Source: an uncultured Pseudomonadales bacterium
GTDB taxonomy: Bacteria; Pseudomonadota; Gammaproteobacteria; Pseudomonadales; Cellvibrionaceae
Assembly (NCBI GenBank): GCA_938048505.1
Contig: CALIUX010000134.1
Span: 1-5,594, forward strand
DNA length: 5,594 nt
Reading direction: 5' to 3'
Shown piece by piece: positions 1 through 4,802 of this stretch. The notes beneath the pieces were generated by a model, which saw only the letters and a list, made by a program, of their open reading frames with translations, made no database searches and was not told where the DNA came from. The position numbers and the translations under genes were made by a program. How positions within the stretch are numbered: the stretch's first letter is position 1; the number at the start of each line of letters is the position of its first letter.

Positions 1-117
1 TCGTTAAATCTATTTTTATTCTTTATTGTTATTCTTCTTAATAAACTGCCTTACACAATAGCTGTTGCCGATCATCAAACAGTCAGTAATCAAGCATCAG
101 GAAAAGGTATTAACTAA
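1..117 (+). CDS. Possible 3' end of an unidentified upstream gene (partial)
   Basis: The frame is open from base 1 to a TAA at 115-117 and no start codon is visible. The first half is strongly hydrophobic (residues 4-13, LFLFFIVILL, followed by NKLPYTIAVA) and the last 17 residues are polar. This is compatible with a C-terminal membrane anchor, or with a signal peptide followed by a very short product. I do not recognise the protein. The DNA is AT-rich, which favours hydrophobic translations by chance, so confidence is low. If real, the gene would be convergent with znuCB. Confidence 0.15.
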   Translation, partial: SLNLFLFFIVILLNKLPYTIAVADHQTVSNQASGKGIN

Positions 118-259
118 AAGGTACTAACTAACTGTACCGAATTGACCGTTGAGTTTATGAGTTTATGCCTAAAAAAGATATGGAAAGCGAGGCTCAACAG
201 ATAAAGCAGGGCAGGTTTGTGATGAGTTTACCGTTCTGTGGCTTGTGCGGGAACTGTAC
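1..259. other. AT-rich intergenic region without a confident gene
   Basis: This stretch lies beyond the 3' end of znuB. On the plus strand a frame is open from the window edge to a TAA at 115-117. Its 38 visible codons encode a hydrophobic run (LFLFFIVILL) and then a polar tail, so it could be the end of a membrane or secreted protein whose body lies outside the window, or it could be chance. A near-duplicate 12-mer (GGTATTAACTAA at 106-117, GGTACTAACTAA at 120-131) follows, and GGTAC (120-124) can pair with GTACC (134-138). A 32-codon frame at 165-263 is listed separately. I see no T-tract hairpin that would clearly terminate znuCB transcription. Confidence 0.5.
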
Positions 260-263
260 TTAA
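165..263 (+). CDS. Candidate 32-residue Cys-rich small ORF, unproven
   Basis: An ATG at 165 (a second in-frame ATG is at 180) opens a 32-codon frame ending in a CxxCxxC motif (CGLCGNCT, Cys 25, 28 and 31). Its TAA stop shares the palindromic TTAA at 260-263 with the znuB stop on the other strand. The N-terminal half is charged (PKKDMESEAQQIKQGR). Three evenly spaced Cys could bind a metal, which is tempting beside a zinc transporter, but the ribosome-binding signal is poor (only GAG three bases before the ATG) and a 32-codon frame is common by chance. No family is recognised. Confidence 0.15.
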   Translation: MPKKDMESEAQQIKQGRFVMSLPFCGLCGNCT

Positions 264-1069
264 CGCCTTTTTGAGGTGTAATCTATGATCTTTTTTGCAG
301 AAAAAGCCAATAAAAACAGTGCGCTAGAAAATAAAACAATACTAGGCCCGGCAGGGGTATCGTACCAGTAAGAGCTTGCCATGCCGCCCAATACGGCTAT
401 ACAGCCTATAATTGCGGCTAAAAAGGCCATCATTTCGGGTGTGCGGCTAAGGAGCCTGCTTGATGACGCGGGGATGATTAATAGCGCAGTGATGAGTAAA
501 ACGCCGACAATACGCATGGCGAATGCCACCATAATCGCAATACAAAAGAGCAGTAATGCTTTCATGAGAGTGGTTGGTATCCCTTCTGCTTTTGCTAAAT
601 TCTGATCAATAACGCACAAAAGCATTGGCTGCCAAAAAATGACTAAAAGAATGATTATGCCTAGGCTGATGCCCAAAATTAGCCAGGCATCTTGAGCCGT
701 GGTTGTGAGTAAATCCCCAAACAAGTAGGCAAAAATATCCACACTCGTACCCGAAAGGCTAATGCTAACGAGCCCCGCAGCTAAAGCCGTATGAGATAGC
801 AACCCGAGCATAGCGTCATGCCCTTGATTTGGGTTGCGCATCAATATTAAAAGTGCAGTAGCCATTAGTAGGCAGCAAATGACGATGGCCAGAGTGATGT
901 TAATACCCGCAAACAAACCAAAGGCAACGCCGAGTAATGCCCCGTGAGACAATGTATCGCCAAAATAAGCCAGTCGCTGCCAGACAACAAATGCACCTAA
1001 AGGGCCTGCGGTAATGGCTATGGCAAGGGCAGAAAGCAGGGCGTAAAGTAAAAAATCAGGTATTAGCAT
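260..1069 (-). CDS. znuB: Zinc ABC transporter permease ZnuB
   Basis: Inner-membrane permease of the high-affinity zinc importer; as a dimer it forms the channel that receives Zn(II) from ZnuA and is driven by ZnuC. The 269-residue product is the usual length for the ABC-3 (Mn/Zn/Fe chelate) permease family and is almost wholly hydrophobic, with roughly eight membrane segments. Family hallmarks are visible: AGPLGAFVVWQRLAYFGDTLSH near residues 21-42 (a strongly conserved N-terminal block), the cytoplasmic coupling segment DQNLAKAEGI at 155-164, and RIVGVLLITALLIIPA at 186-201. It lies 75 bp after znuC on the same strand, so co-transcription under Zur is expected. The ATG at 1069 is the first possible start after the znuC stop, but no Shine-Dalgarno sequence precedes it (the bases upstream are CCCCTTTTAT). 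It is in the same reading frame as znuC with no other stop between. Specificity for zinc rather than manganese is inferred from the whole locus. Confidence 0.96.
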   Translation of the reverse strand: MLIPDFLLYALLSALAIAITAGPLGAFVVWQRLAYFGDTLSHGALLGVAFGLFAGINITLAIVICCLLMATALLILMRNPNQGHDAMLGLLSHTALAAGLVSISLSGTSVDIFAYLFGDLLTTTAQDAWLILGISLGIIILLVIFWQPMLLCVIDQNLAKAEGIPTTLMKALLLFCIAIMVAFAMRIVGVLLITALLIIPASSSRLLSRTPEMMAFLAAIIGCIAVLGGMASSYWYDTPAGPSIVLFSSALFLLAFSAKKIIDYTSKRR

Positions 1070-1144
1070 ATAAAAGGGGCCGTATCGTGCTGAAAAGGCT
1101 GGTGTATCGAAGGGGCAGCTGTATCCGGTTTTGATTTTGAAAAA
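1070..1144 (-). other. znuC-znuB spacer, open in the shared frame
   Basis: This 75-bp spacer follows the znuC TGA (1145-1147) and carries 25 sense codons in the frame shared by znuC and znuB. A small AT-rich palindrome, GATTTT-GA-AAAATC (1133-1146), abuts the znuC stop. No promoter-like pair of hexamers stands out, so znuB is probably read from the znuC transcript. Confidence 0.5.
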
Positions 1145-1948
1145 TCAGGGGTGGGAGCATGACTGCTTGGAACCCTTAACAATATCACCATGCATGTCAT
1201 GTGAATGATCATGATCATGCGTGTATACAGCGATATCGTCTGCTGCTTTTGGGTCAAATAAGTGTAGGTACTCGGGGTGCTGGCTGACGCTTTCGGGCTC
1301 ACCATGACAGCAAATGTGTTTATTCAGGCAAAGAACGTGATCTGTTTGAGCCATCACAATATGCAAATCATGTGAGACAAGCAAAACGCCACAATGTAGT
1401 TCATCCCTCAGCTCGCCTAGTAAATGATAAAGCTCCGCTTGACCTACCACATCAACCCCCTGCGCGGGCTCATCTAGCACGAGTAGTTCAGGTTGTTTCA
1501 TTAGGGCGCGGGCCAATAATACGCGTTGCATTTCGCCGCCGGACAGACCTTGAATGGGAGTGTCGAGTAAGCAGGTGATATCAAGGCGTTTTACCGCATC
1601 GCTAAAATCGGCCTTGCGACTATTGAGCGATAAAAAACGGCGTGTCGTCAGCGGGAGTTGTGCATTGATTGAGATCTTTTGCGGCATATAGCCAATGCGT
1701 AAACCTGGCTTTTTAATGACTTTGCCCGCTTGAGGCGAGATAAGGCCAATGGCCGTTTTGATCAGTGAGCTCTTGCCAGCGCCGTTTGGTCCAATAATCG
1801 TGAGGATTTGGCCAGCATTCAGTGAGAAGTTGATATTATCTAGCACCTTCACATTATCGTAACGCAGTGTGACCTCTTGGAGTGTCAGTATTGTACCGTC
1901 TTGTTTGGCGGGCATGGCGTGGGCATTGACACGGGTGTTTTGCATCAT
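1145..1948 (-). CDS. znuC: Zinc ABC transporter ATP-binding protein ZnuC
   Basis: Cytoplasmic ATPase that energises zinc import through ZnuB. Numbering from the chosen ATG (267 residues), all nucleotide-binding motifs are intact: Walker A GPNGAGKSS at 53-61, Q-loop Gln90 in YMPQK, ABC signature LSGGEMQR at 135-142, Walker B LLVLDEP at 155-161 and switch His193 in SHD. The C-terminus has a His/Asp-rich stretch, THDHDHSHDMHG (about 243-254), as in several gammaproteobacterial ZnuC proteins, and could bind zinc or serve as a sensor; that role is inference. The frame stays open upstream to a GTG at 1990, but that GTG lies at the centre of the Zur-like palindrome, so it is unlikely. The ATG at 1948 or its neighbour at 1945 fits better: GAGAG lies just upstream, best spaced for 1945. 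An ATG at 1915 is a further option. The gene is divergent from znuA and followed by znuB. Confidence 0.96.
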   Translation of the reverse strand: MMQNTRVNAHAMPAKQDGTILTLQEVTLRYDNVKVLDNINFSLNAGQILTIIGPNGAGKSSLIKTAIGLISPQAGKVIKKPGLRIGYMPQKISINAQLPLTTRRFLSLNSRKADFSDAVKRLDITCLLDTPIQGLSGGEMQRVLLARALMKQPELLVLDEPAQGVDVVGQAELYHLLGELRDELHCGVLLVSHDLHIVMAQTDHVLCLNKHICCHGEPESVSQHPEYLHLFDPKAADDIAVYTHDHDHSHDMHGDIVKGSKQSCSHP

Positions 1949-1968
1949 TCTCTCGATCAGTTTCGATG

Positions 1969-1996
1969 TTGCGATATCAAAATGATACACTATAGC
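1969..1996 (+). promoter_or_regulatory. Possible znuA promoter overlapping the Zur box
   Basis: TTGCGA (1969-1974) and TATAGC (1991-1996), 16 bases apart, make a plausible sigma-70 pair. The -10 lies in the palindrome, so repressor binding would exclude polymerase. This would give a znuA leader of about 55-60 bases. An alternative -35 is TTGACT at 2004-2009, but only a poor -10 follows it. On the opposite strand TATAGT (1994-1989) could be the znuC -10, though no good -35 is visible at the right distance. Confidence 0.35.
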
Positions 1997-2004
1997 ATTT
2001 TGAT
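1976..2004. promoter_or_regulatory. Zur-type operator in the znuC/znuA divergent promoter region
   Basis: A 29-base imperfect palindrome is centred on 1990: left arm ATCAAAATGATACA (1976-1989) and right arm TATAGCATTTTGAT (1991-2004), with 12 of 14 base pairs matching. The core AAATG-ATA...TATAGCATTT resembles the known gammaproteobacterial Zur box (arms like AAATGTTATA/TATAACATTT). It sits 27 bp before the znuC ATG and 56 bp before the znuA ATG, where the zinc repressor Zur is known to act on divergent znuA/znuCB pairs. Binding of Zn-loaded Zur would be expected to block both directions. Identification is by pattern and context; the zur gene itself is not in the window. Confidence 0.82.
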
Positions 2005-2060
2005 TGACTCGAAGACGGTTGAGCTGTGGCTATCCAAGCGTTGTCTCCGATATTTTTTAA

Positions 2061-2960
2061 ATGGTTTCTTTATTCATGATTCTAGGTACTCGAACGATAG
2101 CTGCGCAGGTTATCGTGCTACTTGTTTTATCTGTTTTTTCAATCGTGCAAGTGAATGCGGCTAACTTTGATCGTCCTAGGGTAGTAGCGTCCATAAAGCC
2201 TGTTGAGCTGATGGTCAAAGCGATTGCTGGTGACCAGTTTCAGGTTGATGCATTACTGGGTGCGGGTCGAAACCCCCATGCGCAAGCAATGACGCTATCG
2301 GAGCGCCAAAAAATCGCGCAAGCCGATTTAGTTATTTGGTTGGGGGCTGAGTTTGAGCGCTTCTTGGCGAAGCCTATGGCATCTGGCGGGCTACCTAATC
2401 TTGCCTTGGGCCAAATATCGGGTCTTAACTGGCCCTATCATGATAACCAAAAGCTGGGTAAAGGGGTGGATTTGCATTTATGGCTTAGCCCCGCCAATGT
2501 TGATCTAGCGTATATGGCAATTGCTCAGCAGTTGCAGGCGCTTAATCCATTAGCCGCAGCCGAAATTGAAAAAAACCTCTTTGCTGCGCGTGAGCAGCTG
2601 CGCTTAACAACGAGTCAGATCACTTCTTCATTGGCGTCCCTTAAAGGGAATGCTTTTGGTGTGAGTCATGATGGCTTTAGCCATTTTGTTTCCGCTTTTT
2701 CCCTTAATCAGGTTGCCGCTGTGAGTAAATTACCTGAACAGCAGCTTTCTGTACGCAGTATGTTTTCTTTACGTCAGAAAATGCGCGATGCACGATGCTT
2801 GGTTGTTGAGACGAATACTGCCTCTAATATAAAGCTTGCGAATACTCTGGGATTACAGTCAGTTGTCATTGATGTTCTAGGACGCGCGCAACATATCAAC
2901 TCGATTGAGGCGCTGTTGCTTTCTATTTCAGAGGGCTTTGAGCGGTGCTTATCGCAATGA
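2061..2960 (+). CDS. znuA: Zinc ABC transporter periplasmic binding protein ZnuA
   Basis: Periplasmic receptor (cluster A-I, ZnuA/TroA family) that binds Zn(II) and delivers it to ZnuB. The 299-residue product has a signal peptide: hydrophobic residues 16-30 and a likely cleavage after VNA (about 33). Expected metal ligands are present: His73 in NPHAQAMTLSE, His139 in DLHLWLSP, His203 in VSHDGFSHF and the late Asp271 in VIDVLG. The His/Asp-rich flexible loop of E. coli-type ZnuA, normally between the first two ligands, is absent; that span (74-138) holds only His127. The GRNPHAQ wording also departs from the usual G-x-x-PH-x-Y/F. The gene is divergent from znuCB and shares the Zur-like site. 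The frame is closed by a TAA just before the ATG at 2061, so the start is there or at the ATG at 2076; neither has a Shine-Dalgarno sequence, only an AT-rich TATTTTTTAA upstream. Zinc rather than manganese specificity is inferred from the operator and ZnuC tail. Confidence 0.94.
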   Translation: MVSLFMILGTRTIAAQVIVLLVLSVFSIVQVNAANFDRPRVVASIKPVELMVKAIAGDQFQVDALLGAGRNPHAQAMTLSERQKIAQADLVIWLGAEFERFLAKPMASGGLPNLALGQISGLNWPYHDNQKLGKGVDLHLWLSPANVDLAYMAIAQQLQALNPLAAAEIEKNLFAAREQLRLTTSQITSSLASLKGNAFGVSHDGFSHFVSAFSLNQVAAVSKLPEQQLSVRSMFSLRQKMRDARCLVVETNTASNIKLANTLGLQSVVIDVLGRAQHINSIEALLLSISEGFERCLSQ

Positions 2961-3079
2961 TGTCCTTGCCCCTCACCTCTTAACCTTCATCTGCAGCATA
3001 GAGCAGATCAGAACTTAGTCGATAAGGTCTTAATAGATAGGGTTTTAAGAGATAGGGTTTTAATAGGTAAGGATTTAAT
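2961..3079. other. Convergent intergenic region between znuA and the regulator gene
   Basis: These 119 bp separate two genes that end towards each other. A hairpin ATCTGC (2989-2994), 8-base loop, GCAGAT (3003-3008) could form on either strand, but no T-tract follows it on either side, so it is a weak terminator candidate. The right-hand 75 bp is a tandem array listed separately. Confidence 0.5.
3005..3079. repeat. Five degenerate 15-bp tandem repeats
   Basis: Units on the plus strand: AGATCAGAACTTAGT (3005-3019, most diverged), CGATAAGGTCTTAAT (3020-3034), AGATAGGGTTTTAAG (3035-3049), AGATAGGGTTTTAAT (3050-3064) and AGGTAAGGATTTAAT (3065-3079). The two central units differ at one base. The array ends exactly where the stop codon of the minus-strand regulator gene begins (3080). 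Because 15 is a multiple of three, one minus-strand frame reads it as repeated pentapeptides: NPYLL, KPYLL, KPYLL, RPYRL, SSDLL. That frame is +1 relative to the regulator gene and runs to a TAA at 2982-2980. Confidence 0.85.
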
Positions 3080-4168
3080 CTACCAGCCGAGGTTAAGACG
3101 CGTTTTGGCTCTACGCTCGGTGATAAATTGCAGATAGCGGCTTTCGATTTCAAGACAGTTAGTGAGAAGGGCTTCTTTGAGCTCCATAAGGCGGCTGCGT
3201 AAATGTGAGAGGTGCTGCATTTGCTTAGCTGAAAGTGGCCATTCCCGCGCTTGGTCAAGCTCATCAATACTAAGCGTAATATCTGCCTCGCAACTGGCTT
3301 CCATCATATGTATCGCGCGCTCAACATGATAATGCAGACGCTGCGCGCCTTTTAATGTATGTGGAATATTATCGTGCTCTGAGCGTTCTAATTTGACCTT
3401 ATTGGCATGCTTGGCCAAGAGCTCCTTGGCCTTTTGGCTGGTGGCATTAAAGATCTTTTTGACCCAATCTATGAGCCCTTTATATTCGGGGTGATGTTCA
3501 TTTGGTAGGTTTTGCACAAGAATCGATAGGCGTTCATCACCAAAAGTGAGCCTTGCTGAATGAGGAGAGGGCTTTAAGCATTCTGCATAGCTCAACAGTG
3601 CTTTTTCGTAGCTGTTAATCGACCCAAATGAGCTGCAGGTTAGCTCAGGGTGATCGCATACATGTAGAGCTGCTTGTAACCCCATATCTTCGAGAGCTTT
3701 CAGGCACTCTGTCATGCAGTAGCTCAGAGAAGTACTGGTATACGTGTTTTCATAAAAGCGGTTCAGTGTATTACTGGCGTGGTAAGCACTTTGGTCTAAG
3801 TGCTCACGCCTGGTCTGCTTTAATATTTTGTATTGCAGCAATGCGCCGGAACAGGGTAAGTGCACAACATTGCTCGCGCCGGCTTCGTAGTGTGTTAATT
3901 CTACTTTTGCACAAGTATCGCTGGTTAAAATTGTTAGATCGATTTGGCTAAGGTGGGGGTCACTGTCTAACCAAGCACATAAAGCAGCTGTTTCACTCCC
4001 TATTGAATCTGTGTTAATGATGATTCGATCTGGCCTCGTTACACCAAGGCTTTCAGCAATTTGTGATTGCACTGTGGCGACTTCAATTAGCGCTACCTCG
4101 TGTAATTGCTTTTTAATAATCCTTTGGCTAATCGTATTACTATCAACGAGTAAGATGCGGGGTAGCAT
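3080..4168 (-). CDS. Response-regulator-like protein with a degenerate receiver domain
   Basis: From the preferred ATG the product has 362 residues. Residues 1-120 read as a CheY-like receiver (PRILLVDSN... DRIIIN... TILTSD... GASNVVHLP). Asp9 is kept, but its usual acidic partner is Ser10, the phospho-acceptor position is Asn52 and the conserved Lys is replaced by Leu104; Thr82/Ser83 remain. It is therefore probably not controlled by Asp phosphorylation, unless nearby Asp54 substitutes. Residues about 128-222 (YENTYTSTSLSYCMTECL... LSILVQNLP) look like a diverged GAF-type fold found after receivers in other gammaproteobacterial proteins; this is from memory and moderate in certainty. Residues about 230-350 are charged, helical and coiled-coil-like. 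There is no DNA-binding, GGDEF, EAL or kinase motif. AAGG eight bases before the ATG at 4168 supports that start; an upstream in-frame ATG at 4204 lacks such a signal. It is convergent with znuA; the process it serves is unknown. Confidence 0.8.
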   Translation of the reverse strand: MLPRILLVDSNTISQRIIKKQLHEVALIEVATVQSQIAESLGVTRPDRIIINTDSIGSETAALCAWLDSDPHLSQIDLTILTSDTCAKVELTHYEAGASNVVHLPCSGALLQYKILKQTRREHLDQSAYHASNTLNRFYENTYTSTSLSYCMTECLKALEDMGLQAALHVCDHPELTCSSFGSINSYEKALLSYAECLKPSPHSARLTFGDERLSILVQNLPNEHHPEYKGLIDWVKKIFNATSQKAKELLAKHANKVKLERSEHDNIPHTLKGAQRLHYHVERAIHMMEASCEADITLSIDELDQAREWPLSAKQMQHLSHLRSRLMELKEALLTNCLEIESRYLQFITERRAKTRLNLGW

Positions 4169-4345
4169 GGCCATAACCTTAGTGTATGAGGGGCATGAAT
4201 GCATGAATGACGTGTGAAGCGATGAGCTTCACGCGCTGCATTGGCATTCAGCGAGACATTTTGGCTATGTTAACGTGTTCGAGGTGACAATTGAATGATA
4301 TAGGTGTCCTATTCTGACTGTATTGTGTGATTTGAGCTATTCGCT
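4169..4345. other. Intergenic region upstream of the response-regulator-like gene
   Basis: This gap between the DUF971 stop and the preferred regulator start contains a strong hairpin (4211-4235, listed separately) and a small palindrome ATAGG-TGT-CCTAT (4300-4312) that could be an operator. On the minus strand TTGTCA (4292-4287) resembles a -35, but no good -10 lies 16-18 bases further on, so the promoter is not assigned. No further gene is supported here. Confidence 0.4.
4211..4235. other. Stable hairpin, possible leader structure or weak terminator
   Basis: CGTGTGAAGC (4211-4220), loop GATGA, GCTTCACGCG (4226-4235) forms a ten-pair stem with one mismatch that is G·T or A·C depending on the strand. 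It lies 43 bp before the preferred start of the regulator gene and 110 bp past the DUF971 stop. In the minus direction no T-run follows, so it is not a classical intrinsic terminator; it may end the upstream message with Rho or shape the regulator's 5' leader. Confidence 0.45.
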
Positions 4346-4726
4346 TTACGAATTTGGCGTAAATGTAAGCACTTGTGCACCTTTCTCGCGCGTTTGCCCT
4401 GCGGCTTTTAGCTTCTCTAGGTATTCGGACCAAAGCGTTTCTTTATTTGAGCCGAGTTTATGCAGGTAAGACCAGGTGTAAAGGCCACTGGTATGACCAT
4501 CGTCAAAATAAATTCTTATCGCGTAGTTTCCAACCGGCTCAATTTTTTGAATGCTCACTTCACTTTTCTGGACAGGAAGCTCGCCCCCTTGCCCACCATG
4601 GCCTTGCACTTCAGCCGAAGGTGAATGCACCCTTAAAAACTCTGCGCCGAGTGAGAATTGCTCTTCATCAAAATCAATGGCAAGTCGCTGCGTTTTTTTA
4701 TGAAGGTGGATACGTGTTGGTGTCAT
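4346..4726 (-). CDS. DUF971 family protein (gamma-butyrobetaine hydroxylase-like N-terminal domain)
   Basis: The 126-residue product is essentially one DUF971 domain (PF06155). Hallmarks in order: IHLHKKTQRLAIDF (6-19), EEQFSLGAEFLRVHSPSAEVQGHG (21-44), then IEPVGNYAIRIYFDDGHTSGLYTWSYLHKLG (62-92), very close to the family pattern EPVGNYA-x-R-x-x-FDDGH-x-x-G-x-Y-x-W-x-YL. The same fold forms the N-terminal domain of gamma-butyrobetaine hydroxylases, where it carries zinc-binding Cys; this protein has no Cys, so zinc binding of that kind is not expected. The free-standing version has no firmly known function; in many gammaproteobacteria it is encoded next to hslVU, unlike here. The start at 4726 has a modest signal (AGCAGG, seven bases upstream) and matches the family N-terminus. 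It follows anmK by 76 bp in the same direction. The C-terminal tail after residue 110 is not conserved in the family as I know it. Confidence 0.92.
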   Translation of the reverse strand: MTPTRIHLHKKTQRLAIDFDEEQFSLGAEFLRVHSPSAEVQGHGGQGGELPVQKSEVSIQKIEPVGNYAIRIYFDDGHTSGLYTWSYLHKLGSNKETLWSEYLEKLKAAGQTREKGAQVLTFTPNS

Positions 4727-4802
4727 ATGGTGCCTGCTGAGTTGGCCTTGTGTCTTTCTGTAATCTGGGTAGGTGGCGGTTGGCTAGCAAATTAGGACGA
4801 AG
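4727..4802. other. Short spacer between anmK and the DUF971 gene
   Basis: This 76-bp gap lies within a same-strand pair. It includes the likely ribosome-binding segment AGCAGG of the DUF971 gene. No convincing terminator or promoter is visible, so read-through from anmK is possible but not shown. Confidence 0.4.

Noticed and set aside
1063..1305. Minus-strand open frame overlapping the 3' end of znuC
   Set aside because: It is an off-frame reading of the His-rich znuC tail; low-complexity translation and no start signal.
1949..1990. GTG start for znuC at 1990
   Set aside because: The codon is at the exact centre of the Zur-like palindrome and would need the promoter upstream of the operator; the ATGs at 1948/1945 follow a purine-rich segment.
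1877..2164. Plus-strand open frame spanning the divergent promoter region into znuA
   Set aside because: It crosses the Zur-like operator and overlaps two well-supported genes in wrong frames.
2989..3008. Intrinsic terminator for znuA at the ATCTGC/GCAGAT hairpin
   Set aside because: Only six pairs with an eight-base loop and no T-tract on either strand.
3628..3951. Plus-strand open frame inside the regulator gene
   Set aside because: Antisense shadow of a long gene on the other strand, with no domain pattern.
4375..4740. Long plus-strand open frame antisense to the DUF971 gene
   Set aside because: It lies almost wholly opposite a gene with unmistakable family motifs, its translation is rich in Arg and Leu without recognisable pattern, and no start signal supports it.
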